Assembly: GCF_000237925.1 (NCBI RefSeq)
Contig: NC_031497.1
Coordinates: forward strand, 27,320,205-27,384,204
Source: Schistosoma mansoni
Taxonomy: Eukaryota; Platyhelminthes; Trematoda; Strigeidida; Schistosomatidae
Direction: 5' to 3'
Length of the DNA stretch: 64,000 bases
Shown: piece by piece, positions 12,001-27,000 of the stretch
How positions within the stretch are numbered: the first letter of the stretch is position 1
Layout of the letters: each line of letters starts with the position of its first letter
Notes under the pieces: model-generated
Told to the model about the DNA's origin: nothing
Database searches by the model: none
What the model saw: only the letters and a program-made list of their open reading frames with translations
Position numbers and translations under genes: made by a program

Positions 12001-15000
12001 TTGCTTGTATCTTACCATTGTTGTTAAGGGTTGCAATATCGAGAAAGTCCGCATAGGATACACATATGCCAACAAGAAACTGATCAGATGCAGTCCTTAA
12101 CATCAATGTGAAGATACAAGGAAATAATACCAAGTGAATTTAAAATTCACTCCATTGCACAAGCAGATGGCTATCAGGACTTGAAAGCTAGGCGGATGAT
12201 GTGATAGTGCTTGAAGCAAACAGTAGTGAGTTTAAGTCTCGGGGTAGACATAAACTCAGACGCAATCACATTCAGTTGTAGAGTCCCAGATAGGATGCAA
12301 CGTGCCTATGTGCAGCATTGTTTGGAATCAGGGTTTTCCAACTTCCCTAGGTGGACTTTCCCTGTCCACCGACCCTGTTAAAGCGTCGAATATTGGCTTT
12401 TCGTCCTCCTAATTTTGTGAACAACACCCGTAGTGCGAGAAGGCAATGAGTAGGACTTTCCTGGTAGAGGCTTTATACGCGTGGTCATGTGAGAGCATTT
12501 GGAAAGGAAGAGCGGACTCTTTCCACTCTCGGCCGTACCAGTTTTGCTTTGATCTACCCTTGAAGTCGGGTTGTTTGTGAATGAAGCTCAAAGTGGTTGG
12601 TAGACCATTTATTGGCATGAAATGTAATAAAATTGGAATGATGAGCATTTGTGACAAGTTCAAAACCCTTAAATCCGATAACACATGACTTATTTACTTC
12701 ATTCCTAGATAATGACTAAGTTGAGTGACAACCTAATTTCCAGTAATAAATAGATAAGTATTTTTGAACTGGATCTCGGTTTTGGGGCTATCTTTCAAAG
12801 GGATTGTTTAACGTTTAATGCGTACTACACATTACATAGTATTAAGTAGATAGATGTATAAATCGGTTTTAATGTTCACCTCATTTATTATTACCTTTTT
12901 TAATTTTACATCATACTATTTGTAAATTATAAGTAGTCTATGTTACCTACCTTGTTATTCTTGAAGTTTACAGGGGGGGGGGTTGAATTTTCATATTGGT
13001 AAGGCTTCAATAAACCTTAGTATATGCCATTTTACACTTTTGTACAACACCACAAAAGCCGATTTAAGATCAATCTTATGACCTATTTCAACTATGTTTG
13101 ACAACAGGGGGATGAAGGATGTTTATCCTCTACTTATATTGGGTCATTTGACCCTAGTTGAAAGCATTGGACGGCAGTTTCGTCCTATTGTGAGACTCCT
13201 CAGTGGCAGTGTGCATCCACGACCTCGCCTCTATTTATTTCCGCAACCATTTTGGTACATATTCACACACTCTAATTTTGAGATCACAATTACTTCTTCC
13301 TATGTATGTGTGACCACACACAATTAAATTAGCAAACATAGTGAGATGTGACGCAATGTTTTTCATGTCTTTTAGGTGTTCGACGAAGAATGAACTGTGT
13401 TCTTTCTTTATTAATTACCTTTGCTGCAAAATATGTTTTGTTAATGACTGATTTGAGCGTTTGTTTCAATAAAAAGCTATTTCAATCACCTCCAAATGGT
13501 ATGATGATGTAGGCAGGCTTTTTTCTTCTGCCAAAGCTACAGTAGGTCTCACTATACCATGAACATCCTATCTATTTTTGAATGTAAGTTGATAGCCATT
13601 TTAAACTACTAATTTGTCTGTAAGAAGCCACTTATGAATTCTTTCTTATATTCAGAAGTGGGGTTTGTGGAGGTTTCAGTAATTTTAAAGTTGAAATCAT
13701 GAGTCAATTGAAGCTAGACCACCATAGAAAACCTCGAAGCACTGGATAACCGTTTCGTCCTATTGTGGGACTCCCGCCTCTCGAGATTTGAACTCAAGAC
13801 CTATCGGTCTTGCTCGCGAGCGCTTAACCTCTAACCCACTAGGCCGCCTGTCATTCAGCGGTGTTAATGTCTAACTTCAACCGATCCACGAAATTGAGCA
13901 ACCATCCACCATTGTCTTCGATGAGTTACTATCTCACAACACACCCGGTTGAACTCCACTGGTTACTGATTCTCACTAGAACTTCAGGAAATACCACTTG
14001 TGCTAAATGAGGCCATGGTTGCGCACTGCCACTGAAGAGTCCCACAATAGAACGTAAAGCTCTTCCAGTACTTACAGGTTTTTACTTATTTCTTTATTTG
14101 AATATTTTAGTTTCATCTTTACTGCCAATGTGTTTCACGTTTCCTTTTCTTCTTTTGACTTGTTTATTTTTATTGTTTAATCTTGATTTTACATACCATT
14201 TGTTCACTTTGTTTTAGTCTACCATATGTTTCAATGTGTATAGGGTAATTAACTACTGGTGAAGGCGACTAGTTAATTCTACTTAAAGTCATTTCATTGA
14301 AATTTTTATGTTTTTTTTCTTTAGTATGTTTTAGTAATACTACTTATTTACATAATGAAATCTTGTCTTAATCATACTACAAACTCGATAGTGCTTTGAA
14401 ATCGTTTTATATTTCATATTTATAGAGTTGAAATCAGTGATAGTTCTTGTTATCATCATATTGTAGAGGCTGAGATTGGTGTTACTGGACTCAACGGGCA
14501 GGCATGACTAGGTAAGGAGAAGGACTGATTAGGAGTATAGACTGCTCGTATGGGTTTTAAGTATCATTGGTCCTGTTGATAAATCACTGTTCTCTAATTG
14601 ACGGTATCATTACATTATATATTAATAGTACACAAAGCCACAAGATATAACAATAATTGTTCTATTCATTGATAACATTGAAAACGTATAAGCAAAATGA
14701 TGTAATGATAGATAATGGCTAGCAGTGGAATCCAGTTTGACGAGCGGTTAATCCTATTTGGGACTCGTCAGCTGAGTGTGCCTGCATTTGAGAGTTGATG
14801 TTCACTCTGGGACTCGAACCCAGTGGGAAGATTCAATAAAACAATACCAAGTGAATTTAAACTTCACCCCATTACGCAAGTAAGTGGCTATCAGAACTCA
14901 GCAGCTGAGTGGATAACGCGATGGCGTTTGAAGCGAAAGGTACTGGGTTCGAGTCGCAGAGTAAATATCAACTTTGAGATGCAAGTATATCAGCTGACGA

Positions 15001-18000
15001 GTCCCAAATAGGACGAAATGCGTATCTTGGACTCCGCTGCTAGCTACCATCCATCTTTGCTTACAATGCTTGTGAATTAAGGCTATACTGAAGCAATACG
15101 CACAGCATGCACATATGCCAATAAGAGACTGACCAGTTGCAGTCCTAAGCATCAATGGGAAGATTCAACCAAACAATACCAATTGAGAAAGAGAGTAAGA
15201 AACATTCTTCTGTAAATGATTTTTGTTCAGTCTCACACTTATTCCATATGAAGTAAGAAAATAAATGTCTTTATTTCATGTTTCATAGATCATATGATAA
15301 GGAACATTTTTGTTTGTCGTCAACTGTTATGGTCTCATTTAGATTTAACAATAAGTAACATTGAGATTTGTTGTCAGGGTGTTTTTTCTTTCTGTTATCA
15401 CAGTATTCAAATTGTTCTATTCAAAATGTTTCAAAGGGGAACAAACGTTATGATCTATAGATTTGAGGGAAAGGTTACATAACTAGTTAAGAGTCTTGTT
15501 AACAACTATTCAATTAGATAGTAACGAAGGAGTTTTTTCTGTTTTACAAGTAAGTTGAAAGTCGAATAGTTTCTTTAAACCCATTTGTTATCGTTTATTT
15601 GAATCTTCCCATCTATGTTTAGGACTGCAACTGGTCAGTCTCTAATTGGCATATGTGCATCCTGTGCGAACTGCCTCGATATCGCCTTAGATCGTAAGCA
15701 TTATAAGCAAAGATGGATGGTGGCTAGTAGTGTAATCCAGGATCTGCGTTTTGTATTGTCTCGATATAGCCTTAATTCACAAGCATTATAAACAAAGACA
15801 AATGGTGGATAGCAGTGGAATCCAGCACGCGCATTTCATCCTATGTGGGACCCGTCAGCTGGATGTAACTGCATCTCAGAGTTGATGTTCACTCTGGAAC
15901 TCGAAACCAGTATCTTTCGCTTCAAACGCCATCACGTTGTCCACTCGGCCACTGAGTCCTGATAACCACATTGCTTGTGCTTAGTCTCTTTTTTGTTTTA
16001 AAACGTAATTGGTAGTGCTATTTCTAAACTTAAGTTTCAAACTTTCGGTAGCACTTGAGGTTATAGAGATAAACTTCTATAGTGCGAATCACAAAGTCAA
16101 TATACTTCACAGAGGTGTTCAATTTTAAACAATAAATGATTGAAAAGCCAGATTTTTTACCAGGAATTTCAATGCTTACAATATATCAATATGGGGTTAT
16201 GGAGATTGTTAAGTTTCATTGAAATTATGAGCCAATCTAAATTAGACGACCATTGAAATCAAGGAAGCACTGGACGGTCGTTTCGTCTTAGTATGAGGCT
16301 CCTCAGCGGTGCGCATCCATGAACACATGTGTGAAAACCGGTTCCAGGACTTTTAGTCTAGCGTGTGAACACTTAAGCTCTCGAAAGTCTAGTAAAATGT
16401 AATCAGAGAAGTTCAGTCGTATTGTATTTGAAGCAATTACTCACAAAAGACAAATGAAGATGGTTGTTCAGTATCGTGAATTGATTGAAGTTAGACATTC
16501 ACACCATTAAATGTGGGCTCAGTGATCTATGGATCAAGCATTCATGTGTGAGATCAAACGTTTTGGCTTCGAGTCTCACGTGCAGGATCATGGATACTCA
16601 CTGCTGAGGAGTCCCATACTAGAAGGAAATGGTCATCTAGTGCTTACAGGTTTTCAGTGGTTGTCTAACATTGATTAGTTCATGACTTAAGCCTATAATT
16701 TACCCTTTCCATCAAATGCATCTAATATTTGAACATAACATCAACGGTTAAGTAATTTCTAACTATTATTCATACATTTATGGATAATACGATAAATATA
16801 TTTTTATTGTATAATTGTTAACTAATTCAACTATTCATATTCATGTTCTTTTTATTATAAGCTTTATTTTGATTCATAGACTATTATTATACGACTTACC
16901 ATTCTTGAGTTATACCCAGTCTATCAATTACTGTCTCCAATACTCACAGCCACTTTGGGCTAAATCTTGTACAAATGTATACTTACGATTTTATAGTTTA
17001 ATGTGGTATTGAGGACGTAAAATCCCCTGAACTCACTTTATATTTTTGCGCCAAAAAACGCTTAGTTAACCTACAGCTTACATTTCTCACTTGGAAATCT
17101 TTGACTGTCATTGGTTGACGGATTTTTTTTAGTACGCTATTTTGTGGCTCTCTTAAGGACCTTTCTATAATTGTATAAATAAGCTTGATTTTTGTGCTTA
17201 GTGACCTCGTATTTTATGGCTGCTCGTAGAATACATTCTTCACGCCTCATTAAGACTTCTTGATCTAGTTAACAGGGTCCGGGAACAACGGATTAGAATA
17301 GTCTATTGTGTCACTGTGTCTTTGACCGAGTAAGGTGAACTCGTAATAACATGATGTATATCATGTGGTCTGTTTGGTTTGTATATAAACCCTTACTTAC
17401 TTACGCCTGTTACCCCTCGTCGAGGAGCATAGGCCGCTCACCAGCATTCTCCATCCAACTCTGTCCTCAACAATCCTTTCCAGTTTTTTTCCAGTTAACA
17501 TTCATCCTTTTTATATCTGCTTCTATTTCCTGGCGTAATGTGTTCCTTGGCCTTCCACTTTTCCGCTTCCCTTCCGGATTTCAAGTTAGGGATTGCGTTG
17601 TAATGCACATTGGTGATTTCTTCAATGTATGTCCGATCCACTTCCAACGTCTTTTCCTAATTTCCTTTTCAGCTGGAAGCTAGTTTTTCCTCTCCCATAA
17701 AACGCTGTTGCTGTTCTGAACTTTAACACGTAGGATTAGGCAGGAATAAGGACCATACACTAAATATATAAATCTATGCATAACTTATTAAGCTTTAGTT
17801 ACTATCTGTCAAAATGAGATAAACAGTTCAAACAGTTATCCATGAGTGACATATACCCATTTAACTAGAATATGTCAATGTAAATTATTATAAGTATCAA
17901 TAACTAATATGATAGCGTATAGGTATATCTTACATGTTTGAATGCTGTCAAACTTGTCTTGTATATTTGAATAATTCAAATTAGAACATTTCGTTTAATA

Positions 18001-21000
18001 TAACAATGTATGTATATATGTTGGGTGAAATGATAATGGACATATTGTCAATGTTCTTACAGATTTATTTATTCATTTAAACATATAAACATTGGAAGCA
18101 AAGATGGATAGTAGCTAGCAGTGGAATCCAGTTTGACACGCGTTTCGTCTTACTTGGGACTCGTCAGTTGGATGTGCCTGCATCTGAGAGATGATGTTCA
18201 CTCTGGGACTCGAACTCAGTGCCTTCCGCTTCAAACATTGTTATAAGGAGGCAGGCAAATAGACATATGCCACATAAATCATTTGATTTGTGTAAAGGCT
18301 GGAATACTCTCCAGGTGCCGAAACAGAAGCACGTGGTTTTCTTAAGGTGCCACAACCAGGCCTATTGACCTAAACGTCTAATCCACAAGATAGTGGAGCA
18401 ACTTGAGGAGATGCAGTCCCATTATAGTCGGTGAAAAACAATAGGTTCATACACCATTTGATTCCTTAAGATCCTTTAACCGATGTGTACCACTGATTTG
18501 GAATCAGTATTTTCCAACTTCCTCAAGTGGATCTTCCGTATCCGCCTTTTGGACTACTGAAGATGAAGTAACGAGTAGATTATGCGATTTACATGTAGGA
18601 TCAAATTAGTTGATAGGTGAACTTAGTTGTTACTCATGATAACTCTGTTAATATTTCCAACAAACCTCTCTGCATATAATATGTGTTTATTCATGTTTAT
18701 CTTCAGTTTGATGTGTGAATCCTCATCACCTAATCTTCTTATGTTCAACACGTTAAACATGTTCTTGGTCTATCATGGTGTCAAAGTGACGTAATGTGGA
18801 TAATAACAGTTAATAAAAATCTTAGCCATTAAATACGTTGACCGGGTGAAATTCTTTCGTTCCTAGTTTCTTTAGCGAAATAACATACTGTTTTCATAGT
18901 TAAAATCATGAGTCAATTGAAGCTAGACCACCATCGAAAACCTAGAAGCACTGGAAGGTCGTTTGGTTTTAATATGGGACTCCTCAGTGGCAGTGCGCAT
19001 CCACGATCCTGCCTAGCGAAATTCGAACCCAGGACCTAACGGTCGTCCACTGCTTCCAGGTTTCCCATGGTGGTCTTCCTTCAATTGACTAATAATTTCA
19101 ACCATGAAAATACTGAAAAATACAAAAAAACCCCTCTAAAGTATTATTGTCGAACTTTATCGACACTTTACACGTAGTTCGAATATTGAAATCATTAGAC
19201 TTAAACCGTATGATGTTGTTAACAAGATCAATCATATCACCATAATTGTGATTTAAATGCTTAACTGATTGTTTCATATATAATTTGAGATACGCTTAAG
19301 ATATCATTTCAGTATACCGCTGAAAATGCCTTTAGTGTATGCTACTGGCATCGACAGATATAAGTAGTATGTATCATCAATCCAGAGTGACATACCTGGA
19401 GATCTAAGAAAACAGAACGAGAACGAAAAATGAATAGCGTGGAAATGAAGGAACAATGAAGTCGGAGACGATTGATTGACATTTTGCAGATGTAATATTT
19501 ACCGTATGGTTCTCAGATTTCACTAAGATGTTCTTTAATTTTGTATTCAACTACATTCGATTGTTTCCGCTTGTGTTCTCGTTCACTACACAAGTACATA
19601 CATTGAATATTAAATTAAGATCATTGATTCCAAAACATCATCGGGAAGTTTCAAAACAAACAATACCAAGGGAATTTAAACTTCACCCCATCTCACAAGC
19701 AAGTAACTATCAGGACTCAGTAGCTAAGTGGATAACTCGATTGCGTTTGTAAGGAACGGTACGGGGTTCGAGTCCTAGAGTGAACATCAACTCTGAGGTG
19801 CAGATTCATCCAGCTGAGGAGTCCCAAGTAGGACGAAACGCGCATCAAACTGCATTCCACTACTAGCCGCTATCCATCTTTGCTTATAATGCTTGTGAAT
19901 TAAGGCAATGTCGAGGCAATACACACAATTTGCACATATGCCAATAAGAGACTAATCAATTGTATTCCTAAACATTAATGGGAAGATTCAAACAAACAAT
20001 ATCAAGTGAATGAACTTAGATCTTTATTTGATCGGATCACCTCTACTTCAAAGCACACTCTGATAACAATACATTTTCTTTTTTCAAATAATGAACATTA
20101 AATTTAGATCACTGATCCCCAAACTTTTAAGATTTTAAAGGTTAAACTATAATTTGTGAATCATAGTTGAAAGCATGAGTCAGTTGAAGCTAGACCACCA
20201 TGGAAAACCTGGAAGCACTGGACGGTCAACTCGTCCTATTATGGGACTCCTCAGCAGTGCGCATCTACGAACCCGCGCTCGCGAGATTCGAACCCAGGAT
20301 TCATGCTTTCAACTATGAAACATACTAAATCTCCACAAAACCCTTTCTTATAATTTGTGAACCAACCAATCAGATTTAAGATAGCCAGTCTTGAATTTTG
20401 GCGCAGAATTCATTCATTTATTTAGTGAGGGGGGGAAGTTGTCTTTTGATAATGAATGTCATAACTGTAATTCTTAAGCTTAAATCTTGATTTTAATTTT
20501 TCACTCTAATTTATAACCATTTATGACCACAATAGGTTGGGCGATTTTTTTCAAGGTCATTGGCGTCACCCGAACGTCGTCTGTAAATTCTAGTCTCAGC
20601 AATTTATAGCTAACAATATTAAAACGTATGATCAAATCATAAAATCTATATCCAATATTATTCATTATAAATTCAATTGATCTTGTTACTGATAGATTAT
20701 TAAGAAAGGGGTTTCGTCCCACAGTAGGACGAAGCGGCCATCCAGTGCTTCCAGGTTTTCCATGGTAGTCTAGCTTCAATTGACTCATGATCTCAACTAT
20801 ATGACATTATTACGAATTCATTTCAACTGATATCTTGATGACAGTATAAAATATTAAGTGTATCATTGTTCCTTACTTACGCCTGTTACTCCCAATGGAG
20901 CATTTGCTACCAGCATTGTAGATGAATCATATTAAGTTGTGTATACAATTACAGAGAAGAGAATAATATGCTTGGTACCTGTGTGGTTGTGCCACAGGAT

Positions 21001-24000
21001 TGAGCTGTACTGTTTGGATTGTAGCGTTGAAGCCTATATAGCGTCTGGTTATCCTATTGGATTGAGCTGTACTGTTTGGGTTAAGCCTGGACAGTGTCTG
21101 GCTCTCCTATTAAACGGGATTGAGTTGTACTGTTTGGGTTGCCGCGTGAAAGTCTGGATGATGTCTGATTCTCCTGAAAATCAGTGCAAAATTACCCTGG
21201 CCCATAAAGGTATATTATATATTTCTTAGATTTTTCGTTCATGAACATTGATTCAATAAACCTTGAACCGATAGTTAAAGCTAGACCATCTGAGTTCGTC
21301 AATATGCACTGTTGAGCAGTACCATACTCGGACACAACAGCCATCCAGTGCATCCAAGTTTTTCATAGTGGTCTAGCTTCAATTGACTAATGAATTCAAC
21401 TATAAAAAAATTACTCAAATCTCTACAAAACCTTCTGAAAATAAATAAAATTTTCATTTCAGTTCCTTGAACAATCTGATAGTTCTTCATCTTCATTATC
21501 CAACTTTATGCTTTTTCTTCCTTCCAGTGGTCAATTGTAAATTATCATAGTTGAAATCATGAGTTAATTGAACCTAGACCACCATGGAAAACTTGGAAGC
21601 ACTGGACGACCGTTTCGTCCTATTATGGGACTCCTCAACAGTGCGCATCCACGATCCCTCACCCGCGAGATTCGAACTCAGGACCTACCAGTTTCGCGCC
21701 GAAGCACTTAACCGATAGACCATTGAGCTGGCCGGCATCCAATGGTGTTAATGTCTAACTTCAACCAATCCACGATTTCGAGCAACCGTTCACCAATTGT
21801 CTTCAGTGAGTTGATATCTCTACAACAGACGTGGTTGTACTGCATCGATCACTGCTTCCCACTAGAACTCAAGGAAATATCTCTTGAAGCCAGTAAATTA
21901 ATATGGTTCACATTAAAAACACTACAAGATGTATAAATAAGGTCAATCATCCATAGATAAGTGCTATGATTTCGTTTACATTGTTACTTATTCAATGTTC
22001 AAGTTTGCACTACATCTGTCATATATCTTTTATGGATATTGTCCGGCCTTTCATCACGTGATTTATCCGCCAATCGAAATAAGACTTGTCTAATCTTAAC
22101 ACTGTAATAAAACAATGACGTTTGACCGGTATGAGCAGTCTAGCATCCTCATTGATCCTTTGTCCGCCTAGCCGTTCCAGTTGAGTCCAGAACACTAACA
22201 ACAGCTTCTGACATCCGAATCATTTATTCCAAGGATACTTGGTTTATATACCAGACAGACAGACTGCATCACACCATAAAATAGAAAATAACATTTCTGC
22301 AAGATCAAGCCAAATGTGGCTGTGAATGTGGGAGTCAGTAATCAATAAACTGAGTATAATTCAGGAACAGTGAATCATACGATAATAATCTATAGGTCAA
22401 AATGAACCTTATAATAAGATGAATATAGATACACATGATCTTATTACTGAATAGTTATTCAATAAGGATATATATATTGAATATTAATCCATTAATAGAT
22501 CTCAGAAGTTACCCATACTTTAATCTTTACTAAGATATAACAGATATATACTTATATATGGGTATACAAGTGTGTATGTGTGTGTGTGTATTGGGGAGAG
22601 TATATGGATAAACCAGCTTGTTTCCCCTTTCGTATTCTATACTACTGAACTCATTATCATAATTGAAAACTGATTAGTTAGTATTTACATTCTACTTGAA
22701 ACTGATTTTCTAAATTGATCATCATATGTAACACATTATTATAATCAGAAAGGGGGTTTGGTGAATATTATAGTGATGTTAATAGTTGAGATCATGAATC
22801 AATTGAAGCTAGATCACTATGGAAAACCTGGAAGGACTGGACAACCTTTTTTGTCTTATTATGGGACTCCTCAATGGCAGTGCACATACACGATTCCGCC
22901 TCGCGAGATTCGAACCCAATTGATTGATGATCTCAACTATTAAAATTACTATAATATACACAAAATCCCTTCTGATGAAAATTTAATTTTCTTTCTCTAT
23001 ATATTTACATATTCAATAAAAATTTGAATGAAAAGTAGACTACACTACTGATTAATTAATCGTAACGGTAGTTAGAAGTTAACTGTTTAGTCAATCAACA
23101 TTGTTTTTATTGCTTAGTGCCAGCAATAACAATATCTTTGATTAGGTTGCTTTGTACCTTGTACAATGAAAGGTTGTACACTTTTTAGAAACTCACCTTA
23201 ATAGGTTATGTGATTAATAGTCATGATGATGTAGGTCCTGGGTTCGAATCTCGCGGGTGCGGGATCGTGGATGCGCACTGCCATTGAGGAGTCCCATAAT
23301 AGAACGAAACGGCCGTCCAGTGCTTCCAAGTTTTCCATGGTGGTCTAGATTCAATTGACTCATGATTTCAACTACAAAAATAGAAAAAATATTTGATTAC
23401 TTATTGAAATATCTAGATGTCAGGAACAGGTAATCCAGATGTTTAAGCAGGCCGCCAAATTATTTCTAAGTAAATATGAATCCTTGTTGAACTCGAGTTC
23501 GTGGATATAAGAATGGACAGTGTAAATGTCAATACTGGGGGGGGGGTAAAGGTACATTCATATGACGAGTCTTATATGGGGCGAAACACGTATCCTGGAT
23601 ACCACTACTAATCACAATTATACATATTGTTTTTTTCTTTCATAATTAGAACTACAACAGATTAACGTTATCTTCATTTCCATTTCGTGCCATTCCTTTC
23701 ATTCATATATTTATAAACACTACATATCATTGGTTTCCTAGGTGATTCGAACCCCATTGTGTCAGTTACTGCATAAGTAGCTTAGTAGTAATGACTAAGA
23801 CTATAAAACATAGTGATGCTTGTTTAAATATCATAGGGAATAATCATTCCATCAGGATTGAATACAAGTGACAACTGACAAAAGATATCGATCTAGAGTT
23901 TACGGCTAACTACGTCGAATTACGTAACAATAAGTCATACTACTTATATTATGTTTTTTGGTCCCTAATGTAACATTAGAACAGTTAATGTAAGTGATTT

Positions 24001-27000
24001 CATAGTCTGAAGCATGAGTTAATAGAAGCTAGACCACCAAGGAAAACCTGGAAGCACTGGACGGCCGTTTAGCCTCGGGAGATTCAAACCTCGAACCTAC
24101 CAGTCTCATGCTTTCAACTATGTAAATACTAAATCTCCACAAAAAAACCCTTCTGATTGTAAGTGATTTCATTAAAATATAACTAGAATGTGAACTTTTA
24201 TGTTCATTTCACTAATTGGTTTATTGTACTTTAAAGATTTGAGATATGACTACTCATGCACATTACTAGCTTACAAAATATACTTTACTCAGGTTAAAGG
24301 TTTCATCGTAGATTTAAATTCCCCCCATGAATACATATATTTGGAGAACTGAGTCCATAAAAGGTATAAGAATTAGGATGGTTATATTAAATATCAACAA
24401 ATGATCAGTGTCATTTTTTTCTGGTTAGCTTTTTTTTTAGCGAGTTAGTTTTTCTACAGGGTGGGGACGCTAACCCCATGCCCAACCCTCCCACTTAACC
24501 TGAGCTTGGGACCGGCAGTAACTCTGGGAGAGCTACAGGCGGAGTTACATTCACTGGCCAGATACTATCAGCAACAGCGTTTTATGGGAGAGAACAAACC
24601 AGCTTCCAGCTGAAGAGGAAATTAGGAAAAGACATTAGAAGTGGAAAATCACCAAACTGCATCACGAGGCAATTCCTAACTTGGAATCCGGAAGCAAAGT
24701 GGAAAACAGGAAGGTCACAGAACACATTACGTCGGGAAATAGAAGCAGATATGAAAAGGATGAATGGTAACTGGGAAGAACTAGAAAGGATTGCCCAAGA
24801 CAGAGTTAGATGGAGAATGCTGGTGGGCAGCCTATGCTTCTCTACGAGGGTTAACAAGCGTAAGTAAGTAAGTAAGATCAGTACCGTCCAATGAAAATAC
24901 GCGGCAAAAAGTCACAATATCAGTAACATAGATTAGTTATCATTTTATTTATTAGTGAGAGCTTGAATTATACGTTTGTTGATATTCTGGATCGAATTTC
25001 GGTCAGTCTTTGTTGGCATATGTACATCCTGTGAGGACTGCTTATAACTGACCATTTCATACAATAATTGGATTATGATCAGTAGTAGAATTATAAATAA
25101 CAATGTAAACATCACATCCATTGAATGAATGACAATCTGAATTCAATATACCTCAGTTTACAACACCGGGAGGTACATGATGCAAGTCACTATGTAAACA
25201 TCAACATCAGCGTGCAACTGCATCCAACTGATAAATCTTAAATGGGATTAAATGTTCATCCTAGGTTTCAGTGTTATCTACGATTCTTTCATTCTTTAAA
25301 TCCATCATTAATAATCAATATGGTTAAATATGTATTATCACTTATATGACGACTTAATTAATCCCAATCTCGTAGTATCTCTAACTCACATAGTTAATGA
25401 ATGATGATTAAAAGCAATATTCAAGTTAAAAAGGTTTCGAATAAGTTTTTTCCTATATTACGGACATTTACGTCTCTTAAGTTAACCAGCCCCCGAATAT
25501 CCTCGTACGGCCGAGGGTTGGGAGAGTCAGCTCTCCCTCGCCAAATGCTCTCACACTGCCATGTGCATACAACCACTGACAGGGAAGTCATACTCCCTTC
25601 TCTCGTGACAGGGATGATATTTACAAAATTGAAAAGACGAAAAGCAAATATCCAGCACTTTAACTGAGTTGGTGGATACGGAAGATCCACCTGAGAGAGT
25701 TGAAAAAACATTGACTCAAAGCCAATAGTCCACATGGGTTTTAGGATCCTATGTAATCAAATGGTGTATGAACCTATTGTTCTTCACTGACTATCATGGG
25801 ACTGAATCTCCTCATGTTGCTCCATTGTCTTATGGATTAGACCTCTAAGTCATATGCTCTGAGTGTGACCCCCTAAGAAAACCATGAGCTCTGGTTTGGG
25901 CACCAGGACAGTATCTTAGCCCACACACAAATCAAATGACTTGAGTAGAGTATATGTATTCGCTTCCCCTATGTACCAATATTTATGTATTCAAATAAAT
26001 AAATAAATAAGTTAACCAACAAATTTTGTTCACATGTCGATTTTATTCATTACATTGATCCCAGTTCTTGTGTAAACATACAATACTCATCTATTTTTAT
26101 GGAAGCGAAATGCCCTACATAGTTTAATTAATGATCACGGTTGGTTAAGCTTTATGTTAATGAGCTGACACAGATTGATATACCAATGAAGTAGTTTTAA
26201 AATTGAATAAAGACTATGGGATAGGTTTTTTAAAGTTCAATATTCATTCATTTTCACTATTTAAAGGGAGTTATTCTTCGTTTACCATGAAATAAATTTT
26301 CAAAGTTGAATTCATTAGTCGATCTGAGCTAGATCAATATTGAAAATCTGAGATCACTGGATGGCCGTTTCGTCCTAGTGTGAGACTCCTCAGTAATATA
26401 CCCTCGGTCTCATCTAACCTGTAGACCATTGAGCAGGCATCCAGCGGTGATAATATTTAACAGTAGTCGACCTATGATATTGTGGTCTAGAGGCTAATCG
26501 TTGGCACACGAGAACGGGTGTCCTTGGCTCGAGTCCCGCGTGTATGGCCTTAGATGTGAACTGTCGGGGATCCCATACTAGGATAAAACGGCTGTTTAAT
26601 GCTCACAGGTTTTCAATGGTGGCCTAACATTGATCGATTCATGATCTCAACCATAAATTATTGATATTTTTCAATAGCGAAATCAAAGACCAGTAATTTT
26701 CAACAGGATCTATAATATTAGATGTTATTCAATGAATAAGAAGTGCACTTGACTCAATCATACAAGAGTTTCATTGTGATCTGAATGACTAATTCAACCC
26801 TAGTCGATATCGATTATAAGGCTCATCATGTTTCTTCCAATTCTTTTGCTATTTCAATTACTTTCTGTTTCCTTTACTATTCTGCTGGTTGGTATTCCAT
26901 TTCCGATTACTGTTACATACTACTTATATCTGTCAACATAAATAGCATATGCCATAATACTGGTATAATCAATGCGTTAAATGATCATCACATATTGATT

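Noticed and set aside
20939-21229. 96-codon frame with internal repeats
   Set aside because: Repeats reflect tandem DNA units of a retroposon 3' end, also found antisense at 34480-34690.
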